Of a stretch of 64,000 bases of DNA, positions 24,714 to 33,597 are shown piece after piece. This DNA comes from Achromobacter pestifer. GTDB lineage: Bacteria > Pseudomonadota > Gammaproteobacteria > Burkholderiales > Burkholderiaceae_B. The notes beneath the pieces were generated by a model. The model had not been told where the DNA came from. It did no database searches and saw only the letters and a program-made list of their open reading frames with translations. The DNA is taken from positions 62,001 through 126,000 of the forward strand of contig NZ_CADIJX010000013.1 in assembly GCF_902859625.1 (NCBI RefSeq), read 5' to 3'. A program made the translations under genes and the position numbers. Position 1 is the stretch's first letter. Each line of letters starts with the position of its first letter.

Positions 24714-27700
24714 ATGAGCTCCCAAATCCGCATCGTTGGCGCACGCCAGAACAATCTAAAAAACCTGGACCTGACCATCGCCACCGGCGAATTGGTCGTT
24801 GTGACGGGGGTATCGGGGTCCGGCAAGAGTTCGCTGGCCTTCGACACCCTTTACGCCGAGGGGCAGCGGCGCTACGTGGAAACCTTCTCGCCCTATGCGC
24901 GCCAGTTCCTGGACCGCATGGACAAGCCGCAGGTGGACCGCATTGAAGGCATCCTGCCGGCCATTGCCATCGATCAGACCAACCCGGTGCGCAGCTCGCG
25001 CAGCACGGTCGGCACGATGACCGAACTGAACGACCACCTGAAGCTGCTGTTTGCTCGCGGCGCGCGGCTGTACTGTCGCGGCTGCGGCAAGGTGGTGCGG
25101 CGCGACACGCCAGATTCCATCTACCACTCGCTGGCCGAACGCGCCGCCGTGGCAGGCGATCCGCGCCTGGTCGTGACCTTCCCCATTGCCGTGCCGGCCA
25201 ACTTCACCGAAGAAGAAGTTCGCGGTTTTCTTGAGCAACAGGGCTACACCCGCGTGCATGCCGAAGAAACGGCCGTGCCGCGCGCGACCGCCGTGGCCAA
25301 GGGCGCCAAGGGTGCAAAAAAGGGCAAGGCCGCGAAAGACGCCGCCGAGGAACGCCGCATCCTGCATGTCATCCAGGATCGTTTCCGTTTCGCCGGCACC
25401 GAGCGCGAGCGCGTGATGGAAGCGCTGGATACCGCGCTGCGCATGGGCGCTGGCCACCTGGCTGTCTACGTTGTGGACGCCGAAGGCGGCAACGCGGAAA
25501 TCTGGAAATACAGCGACCGCCTGCATTGCGCCGACTGCAACATCGAATACACCGATCCGCTGCCCAGCAGTTTCTCGTTCAATTCGCCGCTGGGCGCCTG
25601 CGAATCCTGCCGTGGCTTCGGCCGCGTGATCGGCATCGATTTCGGCCTGGTCATCCCGGACGAAAGCAAAACGCTGCTGGAAGGCGCGATCAAGCCGTGG
25701 ACCACGCCGTCCTACAAGGAATGCCAGGACGAACTGCAAAAGTACGCGCCGCGCGCGGGCGTGCCGCTGGGCGTGCCCTGGAAGAGCATGAGCGAAGAGC
25801 ACAAGCGCTGGGTGCTCTACGGCACCCCTGACTGGAAGGGCGGCAACGACGCCTGGAAACACCAGTGGTACGGCGTGCAGCGCTTTTTCGACTGGCTGGA
25901 AACCAAGGCCTACAAGATGCACGTGCGCGTGCTGCTGTCGAAGTACCGCAGCTACACGCCCTGCCCCACCTGCAACGGCGCGCGGCTCAAGCCCGACGCG
26001 CTGCTGTGGCGCCTGGGCACCAAGGAAGAAGCCGACACGGTGCTGCCGCCGGAAGATGGCCGCTACCAGCGCTTCATGCCGGTCGGCGCCAATTGGACGC
26101 GCGATCAGTTGAACCATCTGGGCGGGCTGTCGATCCACGACGTGATGCTGCTGCCCATTGAACGGGTGCGGCGTTTCTTCGACGAGCTGTCTTTCTCGGG
26201 CGCGCTGGACGCGGCCACCGATCTGCTCATGACGGAAGTGCGCGCCCGCCTGAAATTCCTGTGCGACGTGGGTCTGGGCTACCTGACGCTGGATCGCCAG
26301 AGCCGAACGCTGTCAGGCGGCGAAGTGCAGCGGATCAACCTGACGACCGCGCTGGGCACGTCGCTGGTGAATACGCTGTTCGTGCTGGACGAGCCGTCCA
26401 TCGGCCTGCACCCGCGCGACATGCATCGCGTGGTCGAAGTCATGCATCGCCTGCGCAACGCGGGCAACACGCTGGTGGTGGTGGAACACGATCCGCAGGT
26501 CATGGTGGCCGCGGATCGCATCATCGACATCGGCCCCGGCCCGGGTGAACGCGGCGGCTACATCGTCTTCGACGGAACGCCTGCCCAACTGCGCGCAGCG
26601 AACACGCTGACGGGCAATTACCTGGGCGGCCGCCAGCGCGTGGAAGCGCCGCGTCCGATGCCGGTTGCCAAGAACACGCCCCGGCTGCTGCTGGAAGGCG
26701 TCAAGGCGCACAATCTGAAGAACGTCTCGGTGGAACTGCCGCTGGGCCGGTTGGTCTGCGTGACCGGCGTGTCCGGTTCGGGCAAGTCCACCCTGGTGCA
26801 AGACGTGCTGTACCCGGCGTTGCTCAAGCAAAAGGGCAAGCCGTCGGAAGCGCCGGGCGCCTTCGATCGTCTGTTGGGCGCCGAGCAGATCGCCGACGTG
26901 GTCATGGTGGACCAGACGCCCATCGGCAAGACGGCGCGATCCAACCCCGCCAGCTACGTAGGCGCTTTCGACGCCATCCGCAAGCTGTTCGCTCAAGCCC
27001 CGCTGGCGCGCGAACGCGCCTATACGGCTGGCACGTTCAGCTTCAACGGCGGCGACGGCCGTTGCCCCACTTGTGGCGGCACCGGTTTTGAACACGTGGA
27101 AATGCAGTTCCTGTCCGACGTGTACCTGCGCTGCCCCGATTGCGACGGCAAGCGCTTCCGCCCCGAAGTGCTGGAAGTGCGTGTCGAACACCTGGGCAAG
27201 AGCGCGTCCATCGACGAAGTGCTGGCCATGACGGTCAGCGAAGCGCTGGACTTCTTCAAGGGTCTGCGCGATGTGCAGACGGGCCTGGCGCCGCTGGCCG
27301 ACGTGGGCCTGGAGTATGTGCGGCTGGGCCAACCCGTTCCCACCCTGTCGGGCGGCGAAGCGCAGCGTTTGAAGCTGGCCGGCCACTTGGCCGAAGCCGC
27401 GCGCAGCGGAATCTCCACTGCCAAGGTCGCCAAGAAGGGCAGTCTGTTCCTATTCGACGAACCCACCACCGGCCTGCACTTCGATGACGTCGCGCGTCTG
27501 ATGCGCGCCTTCCGCAAACTGCTGGCGGCCGGCCACACGCTGCTGGTCATCGAACACAACCTGGATGTGATCCGCGCGGCCGACTGGCTGATCGATCTGG
27601 GCCCGGAAGGCGGCGACGCCGGCGGTCTGGTCCTGGGCGTGGGCACGCCGCAGGACTTGATGGACAACCCCAAGTCCCACACGGGCGCCGCGCTGCGCGA

Positions 27701-30497
27701 CTATGAAGTCAGCATCCTGCCCGTCGATGTGATCGTGACCAGTGACGCCGACGCGCAGGAAGTCGAGCAGGCAGGCCTGACGGCCCGCATCGCCGAACCC
27801 GCCACAACCTATGGCGATGTGAACGGCGCCGGCGAAGGCACGCCGCTGCAATCCGTGATGCGCTCGCGCCGCCAGGGCAACATGGCGATCGAGATCCGCA
27901 ACGCGCGCGAACACAACCTGAAGAACATCAGCGTCGAAATCCCGCACGACAAGTTCACCGTGATCACCGGCGTGTCCGGCTCCGGCAAGTCGACGCTGGC
28001 GTTCGACATCCTGTTCAATGAAGGCCAGCGGCGCTACCTGGAATCGCTGAACGCCTATGCGCGCGCCATCGTGCAGCCGGCTGGCAAGCCGGACGTGGAT
28101 GCCATCTTCGGCATTCCGCCCACCGTCGCCATCGAACAGCGCACCAGCCGTGGGGGCCGCAAGTCCACCGTGGCCACCATGACGGAAATCCACCATTTCC
28201 TGCGCCTGCTCTACGTCAAGCTGGGCACCCAGTACTGCCCGGATTGCAACGTGGCCGTCGAACCGCAGAACACGGATCAGATCGTGGCCCGTCTGCTGCG
28301 CGACCACAAAGGCGAACACATTGGCCTGCTGGCCCCGCTGGTCACGGCCCGCAAGGGTTACTACACGGATCTGGCCAAGTGGGCGGGTTCCAAGGGCCAT
28401 ACGCATCTGCGCGTGGACGGCGAGTTCATCCCGGTGGCCCCATGGCCGCGACTGGACCGCTATAAGGAACACACCATCGAACTGCCCGTGGCGGACGTGG
28501 TGGTGGACCCGGCCAACGAGGCCGGCCTGCGCGCAGCCGTCAAGAGCGCGCTGGAAAACGGCCAGGGCGTGATGTCGATGGTTTGGCCCGTGAACAAGCT
28601 GCACGAAGCGCTGAACAGCGAATTGCAGCAGCAGCATTTCTCGGTCAAGCGCGCGTGCCCATCTTGCGGCACCAGCTTCCCCGAACCCGATCCGCGCCTG
28701 TTCTCGTACAACTCCAAGCACGGCTGGTGCACGGGCTGCTTCGGCACGGGCCTGCAATTGCAGGGCTTCGACGAAGAGCAGACCGGCGAGGAAACCGCCT
28801 GGAACGCCTGGTATGAAGGCGAGGCCAAGGCTTGCTCGCAATGTGACGGCCAGCGCCTGAACCGCGTCGCCCGCGCCGTGCGTTGGCGCGACAAGTCGAT
28901 CGCCGAACTGGCATCGCTGCCTGTGTCGGACGCACACACCTTCTTCACCGGATTGGTGGCGCGTGGCCGCGAGGGCGAGATCGCCCGCGACATCCTGACC
29001 GAAATCCGCGGTCGCCTGAACTTCATGCAGGAAGTGGGCCTGAACTACCTGGCGCTGGATCGCGCTGCCCCGACGCTGTCCGGCGGCGAGGCGCAGCGCA
29101 TCCGACTGGCCGCGCAGCTGGGTTCCAACTTGCAGGGCGTCTGCTACGTGCTGGACGAACCCACCATTGGCCTGCACCCGCGCGACAACCGCATTTTGCT
29201 GGACGCGCTGGCGCGCCTGGAAGGCAACGGCAACACGCTGGTGGTGGTGGAGCACGACGACGACACGATCCGCCGCGCCTCGCATGTGATCGACATCGGG
29301 CCGGGCGCGGGTATCCGCGGCGGCCGCGTCGTCGCGCAAGGCACGGTGGAAGACGTGATGAATGCGCCGGAGTCCATCACCGGCCGCTATTTGAAGACAC
29401 CGCTTGCGCATCCGCTGCAAGGCCGTCGCCCGGTCGAAGCGGACACGCCCATGATTGAAATCCGTGGCGCGCGCCTGCACAACCTGCGCAGCGTGGACGC
29501 CAAGATCCCGGTGGGCCGCCTGAGCGTCGTGACAGGCGTATCCGGTTCCGGCAAATCCACCCTGGCCCGCGAAGTGCTGCTGGACAACCTGACCCAAGCC
29601 GTCTCGCAAGGCCGCGCGCCGGGCTGGGCGGGCTGCGAGAGCATCAAGGGTTGGGAAGCCATCGACCGCGTGCTGGAAGTGGACCAGACCCCCATTGGCA
29701 AGACTCCGCGCTCGTGCCCGGCTACCTATGTGGGTTTCTGGGACGACGTACGCAAGCAATTCGCCGATACCCGCGAGGCCCGCATGCGCGGCTGGACGGC
29801 GGCACGTTTTTCGTTCAATACCGGCGATGGCCGCTGCCCGATCTGCGAAGGCCAGGGCATGCGCACCATTGAAATGAACTTCCTGCCGGACGTGAAGGTG
29901 CCTTGCGACGCCTGCAATGGGGCACGCTTCAACAGCGATACGCTCAGCGTGCAGATGCGTGGCAAGAACGCGGGCGAACTGCTGTCCATGGAAGTGGACG
30001 ACGCCATCGGCTACTTCGCCGCGCACCCGAAGATTCACCGGCCGCTGCAACTCATGCAGGACGTGGGCCTGGGCTACCTGACGCTGGGCCAACCGTCGCC
30101 CACCCTGTCCGGCGGCGAGGCGCAGCGTATCAAGCTGGTGACCGAGCTATCCAAGGCACGCCTGACCGACGGTCTGATCAAGACCGGCCGCGCCTCGCGC
30201 ATCCCCCACACCTTGTATGTGCTGGATGAGCCGACCGTGGGCTTGTCCATGGCCGACGTGGAAAAGCTGATCCACGTACTGCACCGCCTGGTGGAGGCGG
30301 GCAATACCGTCGTCGTGATCGAGCATAATCTGGACGTCATCGCCGAAGCCGACTGGCTGCTGGATCTGGGCCCCGAAGGCGGCACGGGTGGCGGCAAGCT
30401 GGTGGCCGAAGGATCGCCGGAACATGTGATGACCCTGGCCGACCACTCCCACACGGGTCGCGTCCTGACGGAATTCCTGGCACATCAATCGCAGTAA
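24714..30497 (+). CDS. uvrA: Double-length excinuclease ABC subunit UvrA (two tandem UvrA halves)
   Basis: 1927 residues, twice a normal UvrA (about 940). Half 1 (1 to about 1056) and half 2 (1057-1927, opening MAIEIRNAREHNLKN) each hold two ABC ATPase modules. Walker A loops GVSGSGKS lie near residues 32, 685, 1086 and 1608. There are four LSGGE signatures (TLSGGEVQR, TLSGGEAQR three times) and four Walker B sites (VLDEPSIGLHPRD, FDEPTTGLHFDD, VLDEPTIGLHPRD, VLDEPTVGLSMAD). Zinc-type CxxC pairs occur in both halves. Start ATG 24714 opens with MSSQIRIVGARQNNLKNL; a frame back to 24573 runs over the LexA box and is not used. UvrA scans DNA for bulky lesions and loads UvrB. Long forms occur in Burkholderiales. 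The halves differ enough that this is not an assembly duplication. Confidence 0.93.
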   Translation: MSSQIRIVGARQNNLKNLDLTIATGELVVVTGVSGSGKSSLAFDTLYAEGQRRYVETFSPYARQFLDRMDKPQVDRIEGILPAIAIDQTNPVRSSRSTVGTMTELNDHLKLLFARGARLYCRGCGKVVRRDTPDSIYHSLAERAAVAGDPRLVVTFPIAVPANFTEEEVRGFLEQQGYTRVHAEETAVPRATAVAKGAKGAKKGKAAKDAAEERRILHVIQDRFRFAGTERERVMEALDTALRMGAGHLAVYVVDAEGGNAEIWKYSDRLHCADCNIEYTDPLPSSFSFNSPLGACESCRGFGRVIGIDFGLVIPDESKTLLEGAIKPWTTPSYKECQDELQKYAPRAGVPLGVPWKSMSEEHKRWVLYGTPDWKGGNDAWKHQWYGVQRFFDWLETKAYKMHVRVLLSKYRSYTPCPTCNGARLKPDALLWRLGTKEEADTVLPPEDGRYQRFMPVGANWTRDQLNHLGGLSIHDVMLLPIERVRRFFDELSFSGALDAATDLLMTEVRARLKFLCDVGLGYLTLDRQSRTLSGGEVQRINLTTALGTSLVNTLFVLDEPSIGLHPRDMHRVVEVMHRLRNAGNTLVVVEHDPQVMVAADRIIDIGPGPGERGGYIVFDGTPAQLRAANTLTGNYLGGRQRVEAPRPMPVAKNTPRLLLEGVKAHNLKNVSVELPLGRLVCVTGVSGSGKSTLVQDVLYPALLKQKGKPSEAPGAFDRLLGAEQIADVVMVDQTPIGKTARSNPASYVGAFDAIRKLFAQAPLARERAYTAGTFSFNGGDGRCPTCGGTGFEHVEMQFLSDVYLRCPDCDGKRFRPEVLEVRVEHLGKSASIDEVLAMTVSEALDFFKGLRDVQTGLAPLADVGLEYVRLGQPVPTLSGGEAQRLKLAGHLAEAARSGISTAKVAKKGSLFLFDEPTTGLHFDDVARLMRAFRKLLAAGHTLLVIEHNLDVIRAADWLIDLGPEGGDAGGLVLGVGTPQDLMDNPKSHTGAALRDYEVSILPVDVIVTSDADAQEVEQAGLTARIAEPATTYGDVNGAGEGTPLQSVMRSRRQGNMAIEIRNAREHNLKNISVEIPHDKFTVITGVSGSGKSTLAFDILFNEGQRRYLESLNAYARAIVQPAGKPDVDAIFGIPPTVAIEQRTSRGGRKSTVATMTEIHHFLRLLYVKLGTQYCPDCNVAVEPQNTDQIVARLLRDHKGEHIGLLAPLVTARKGYYTDLAKWAGSKGHTHLRVDGEFIPVAPWPRLDRYKEHTIELPVADVVVDPANEAGLRAAVKSALENGQGVMSMVWPVNKLHEALNSELQQQHFSVKRACPSCGTSFPEPDPRLFSYNSKHGWCTGCFGTGLQLQGFDEEQTGEETAWNAWYEGEAKACSQCDGQRLNRVARAVRWRDKSIAELASLPVSDAHTFFTGLVARGREGEIARDILTEIRGRLNFMQEVGLNYLALDRAAPTLSGGEAQRIRLAAQLGSNLQGVCYVLDEPTIGLHPRDNRILLDALARLEGNGNTLVVVEHDDDTIRRASHVIDIGPGAGIRGGRVVAQGTVEDVMNAPESITGRYLKTPLAHPLQGRRPVEADTPMIEIRGARLHNLRSVDAKIPVGRLSVVTGVSGSGKSTLAREVLLDNLTQAVSQGRAPGWAGCESIKGWEAIDRVLEVDQTPIGKTPRSCPATYVGFWDDVRKQFADTREARMRGWTAARFSFNTGDGRCPICEGQGMRTIEMNFLPDVKVPCDACNGARFNSDTLSVQMRGKNAGELLSMEVDDAIGYFAAHPKIHRPLQLMQDVGLGYLTLGQPSPTLSGGEAQRIKLVTELSKARLTDGLIKTGRASRIPHTLYVLDEPTVGLSMADVEKLIHVLHRLVEAGNTVVVIEHNLDVIAEADWLLDLGPEGGTGGGKLVAEGSPEHVMTLADHSHTGRVLTEFLAHQSQ

Positions 30498-30502
30498 TAC
30501 GC

Positions 30503-31639
30503 ATGGAATGTCGTTTTGAAGACCGGCTGGCTGGCCGCGCGCTGAGACTGGAGGGCTTTTGCTCCCGCATCGAAGCGCGCGCCGCCGCCGAAGTCGCCCC
30601 CGCGCTGGCGGCCATTGAAGCCGCGCGGCAACAGGGGCGATGGGTCGCCCTGTTGCTGGACTATGAACTGGGCGAATGGCTGCTGCCCGAGGCCACCTTG
30701 CCCGCGCCGGCAGGCCCCTGGACGCCTCCGCGCAACGACGGCAAGCCCCGCCTGACCGCGCTGGTGTTTGAGCGCAACGTGGACGAAGCCCCCTGGGATA
30801 CGCCGGACGCGAACAGCGCGCCTGCGTCCATCAGCCTGCCCGCGCCCCGCATGACCGAAGCCGACTATGTGCGCCAGATCAGCGCCATCCGTGGCCTGAT
30901 TGGCGACGGCGAGCTTTACCAGGTCAATTTCACGCAGCCGCTGGACTTGCAGTTCCAGGGCGATCCGGCCACGCTCTACCGGCGCATCGCCGCCCGCAAT
31001 CCGGTCGCCCACGGAGCGTTCATCCAGGACGGTGACCGCACCGTGCTGTCGTTTTCACCCGAGCTCTTTGTACGGCGCGACGGCCCGCGGCTGACGGCTC
31101 GCCCCATGAAAGGCACTGCGCCGCGTCACACCGACCCTGCCGTGGATGCACGCCTGGGCCAGGAACTGCTGGCCAGCGAAAAGAACCGCGCCGAAAACCT
31201 GATGATCGTGGACTTGCTGCGCAACGACCTGGGCCGGCTGGCCGAGCCCGGTTCCGTCAAGGTTGATGCGCTGTTCTCGCTGGAGCGCTACCCCACCGTC
31301 TGGACCATGACATCCACCGTCTCGGCGCTGGCGCCCACGGCCACGCTGCAAGACGTGCTGACGGCACTGTTTCCCTGCGGCTCCATCACCGGCGCCCCCA
31401 AAGTGGCCGCCATGCGCCGCATCCGCCAGATGGAGACCGCCCCGCGCGGGCTGTACTGCGGCAGCGTGGGCTGGCTGGCGCCAAATGGCGATTTTTCATT
31501 GAATGTGGCGATCCGCACCCTGGTGCTGGACACCGCCGGCCATGGCGTCTACAACGTCGGCGGCGGCATCGTGCACGACTCGGACCCCGCCGAGGAATGG
31601 CAGGAATGCCACTGGAAAGCCCGAATCCTGCGCGCGTAA
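30503..31639 (+). CDS. pabB: Aminodeoxychorismate synthase component I
   Basis: 378 residues, mainly the chorismate-binding catalytic domain. Motifs: GDGELYQVNFTQPL, RPMKGTAPR with the PabB-type lysine, SEKNRAENLMIVDLLRNDLG and CGSITGAPK. Converts chorismate with ammonia to 4-amino-4-deoxychorismate for folate synthesis. The N-terminal domain is short compared with TrpE or E. coli PabB (453), as in PabB forms that are elsewhere fused to PabC. It begins five bases after uvrA and probably shares its transcript. pabC follows after a repeat-bearing gap of 181 bases. Confidence 0.9.
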   Translation: MECRFEDRLAGRALRLEGFCSRIEARAAAEVAPALAAIEAARQQGRWVALLLDYELGEWLLPEATLPAPAGPWTPPRNDGKPRLTALVFERNVDEAPWDTPDANSAPASISLPAPRMTEADYVRQISAIRGLIGDGELYQVNFTQPLDLQFQGDPATLYRRIAARNPVAHGAFIQDGDRTVLSFSPELFVRRDGPRLTARPMKGTAPRHTDPAVDARLGQELLASEKNRAENLMIVDLLRNDLGRLAEPGSVKVDALFSLERYPTVWTMTSTVSALAPTATLQDVLTALFPCGSITGAPKVAAMRRIRQMETAPRGLYCGSVGWLAPNGDFSLNVAIRTLVLDTAGHGVYNVGGGIVHDSDPAEEWQECHWKARILRA

Positions 31640-31683
31640 CACCGCAAGTCCACCGCAGGCTGGGTGAAAGACGCAAGGCCACC

Positions 31684-31751
31684 GTAGGATGGGTGAAGCG
31701 CGCGGACAAAAAGAAAAGAACACCGCCCTCCCAACGCGCGCAACCCATCAA
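31684..31751 (+). repeat. Dispersed palindromic repeat, copy A
   Basis: Starts GTAGGATGGGTGAAGCGCG and ends CGCGCGCAACCCATCAA (68 bp). The ends are near inverse complements, so the unit can fold on itself. A degraded head-like piece (CCGCAGGCTGGGTGAA) stands just upstream at 31653. The copy lies between pabB and pabC, on the pabB-to-pabC transcript. Confidence 0.75.
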
Positions 31752-31820
31752 CCACCCCCCAGCCGACAACCGGTAGTAGCATAGAACGCGGCCCTGCCCG
31801 CCATTTCCCAAGAGAATCCC

Positions 31821-32453
31821 ATGCAACCCGAATTGATCGAGACCATCCTGGTCGATGCCGAACAACGTGTGCCGCTGCTGGCTCGCCATCTGCAACGCCT
31901 GGAGGCATCCTGCAAGGCGTTGGGTTATGCATGGGGCGGACACTCCGTGGAAGGCGACATCATGATCGCCGCCATCGGCCTGGTCACCCCCGGCCCGCAC
32001 CGCCTGCGCCTGCTGGTGGCCCGCGACGGCAGCCGCCATATCCAGACCGCCCGGCTACCGCCGTTGCCGGCGGTGCAGGAAGTCATGCTGGCGCCCGAGG
32101 CGCTGCGCTCCTCGGAACCGCTGCTGCGCTACAAGACCACGCACCGCCCCTGGTACACCAAGACCATCGAATGGCTGCCCGCGCACCCGCATATCTTCGA
32201 CTTGCTCTACCTGAATGAACGCGGCGAACTCTGCGAAGGCAGCCGCAGCAATGTCTACCTGCTGATGGACGGCCACTGGTACACACCGCCGGTCGATAGC
32301 GGCTGCCTGCCCGGCGTGCAGCGCGGCGAACTGCTGGACACCGGCAATGTGAAAGAACGTGTGCTGACACTCGCCGACCTGCACGCGGCGGACGAGATCC
32401 GCCTGTCCAACGCCCTGCGCGGCTGGTTCACCGTGACGCTGCGCGACGCCTGA
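31821..32453 (+). CDS. pabC: Aminotransferase class IV, 4-amino-4-deoxychorismate lyase (PabC-type)
   Basis: 210 residues, fold type IV PLP enzyme. The PLP lysine lies in LLRYKTTHRPWY, and GELCEGSRSNVYLL plus LPGVQRGELL are family motifs. It is shorter than stand-alone PabC (about 270) and begins directly at ETILVDAEQRVPLLARHLQRLE, as the PabC half does in PabB-PabC fusions. It would release pyruvate from aminodeoxychorismate to give 4-aminobenzoate. Co-directional with pabB, which supports the role. Confidence 0.85.
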   Translation: MQPELIETILVDAEQRVPLLARHLQRLEASCKALGYAWGGHSVEGDIMIAAIGLVTPGPHRLRLLVARDGSRHIQTARLPPLPAVQEVMLAPEALRSSEPLLRYKTTHRPWYTKTIEWLPAHPHIFDLLYLNERGELCEGSRSNVYLLMDGHWYTPPVDSGCLPGVQRGELLDTGNVKERVLTLADLHAADEIRLSNALRGWFTVTLRDA

Positions 32454-32534
32454 AGCCAACCTCCCTGCCGAGGACGGCTTTCAGCACCGCGCCGACGTCT
32501 TGCGCAAGGGCCAAGTGACGGCGGCCCGGCCGGC

Positions 32535-33437
32535 CTAATCCGCGAACTGCTCCACCACCACTTGCCGCAGCCATTGGTTGGCCGGCTCACGGTGGTTGCG
32601 GGCGTGCCAGAACACATTGATGACGGATTCTGGAATCTTCACCGGACAGGGCGCGGTCGCCAGTCCGAAGGGCAGACAGGCGCAATCGGCGAACCGCCGT
32701 GGCACCACGGCGATCATGTCGGTGGCTTGCAGCACCGGCCCCACCGCCATGAAATGCGGCACGGTCAGGCGCAGGCGGCGACGAATGCCGGCGCGTTCGA
32801 TAACCTCGTCCACCACGCCGTGGCCCGTGCCCTCCGAAACGATGGCCACATGCTCGGCCGCGCGGAACTGCCGGGCTGACACGCCGGACGCGGCCAGCGG
32901 GTGGTCGCGGCGGAAGATGCAGACATAGGGTTGGCTGAACAAGCGACGCTGGAAGAAGCCGCTTTTCAACGCAGGCAAGAACCCCATCGCCAGGTCCATG
33001 CGGCCGCGCTCCATCTCGTCCCGGACATCGATCGACGTCGTGCGCACCGTGCGGATGGTGACGCCGGGCGCCACGCGCTCCAACGCCTGCATCAGACGCG
33101 GCAGGAAGTAGGTTTCACCGACGTCGTTCACACCAATCACGAACGCCCGCTCGCTGCGCGCCGGGTCGAACGAGACACGTGCGCTCAGGGTGCTGTGCAG
33201 CGCGCCCAGGGCATCGGCAATCGGCTGCGCCAGCGAATCGGCATACGGCGTGGGCACCATGCCGCGCGAGGTCCGCAGAAAAAGTTCGTCGTCCAGCAAC
33301 TTGCGCAGCCGCCCGAGCGCATTGCTGACGCCGGGTTGCGATAGCCCCAAACTTTGCGCCACGGCGGACACCCGCCCATGCTTGTGCAATTCGTTGAAGA
33401 CGACCAGCAGATTCAGGTCCACGTCTTTCAGGTTCAT
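32535..33437 (-). CDS. LysR family regulator, NodD/NahR-like, divergent from ring dioxygenase
   Basis: 300 residues. The opening MNLKDVDLNLLVVFNELHK and the HTH with VAQSLGLSQPGVSNALGRLR are typical of the NodD/NahR/LinR branch, which commonly senses aromatic compounds. Start ATG 33437 has GGTGGAG upstream; an in-frame ATG at 33452 adds five residues. It is divergent from the Rieske dioxygenase genes and probably activates them in response to their substrate or product. An inverted repeat overlaps its leader. Confidence 0.92.
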   Translation of the reverse strand: MNLKDVDLNLLVVFNELHKHGRVSAVAQSLGLSQPGVSNALGRLRKLLDDELFLRTSRGMVPTPYADSLAQPIADALGALHSTLSARVSFDPARSERAFVIGVNDVGETYFLPRLMQALERVAPGVTIRTVRTTSIDVRDEMERGRMDLAMGFLPALKSGFFQRRLFSQPYVCIFRRDHPLAASGVSARQFRAAEHVAIVSEGTGHGVVDEVIERAGIRRRLRLTVPHFMAVGPVLQATDMIAVVPRRFADCACLPFGLATAPCPVKIPESVINVFWHARNHREPANQWLRQVVVEQFAD

Positions 33438-33446
33438 GCTTGTCTC

Positions 33447-33466
33447 CACCAATATTGATTTTGGTG
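33447..33466. promoter_or_regulatory. Inverted repeat in the lysR/dioxygenase intergenic region
   Basis: CACCAA (33447-33452) and TTGGTG (33461-33466) flank eight AT-rich bases. It lies ten bases upstream of the regulator start, where an autoregulatory LysR site would be expected. Arms are only six bases, so this is tentative. Confidence 0.4.
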
Positions 33467-33597
33467 ATTTATCTCATCAAGCAGATTCTATTTATTTATC
33501 TCACTGCCTGCCCGATGATGGCGCTACAACTGCCAGCGCCCACGCCGCGCCTGGCGCTTTCCGGCCCCAAGAGGCCAGATCGAATCGGAGACAAGAC

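Noticed and set aside
27450..30092. 880-codon open frame antisense to uvrA
   Set aside because: Mirror of the UvrA coding bias; composition is histidine/arginine-rich filler without domains.
24714..30497. Double-length uvrA considered as an assembly duplication
   Set aside because: The two halves differ in length and sequence throughout (different signature and Walker B residues) and form one uninterrupted frame.
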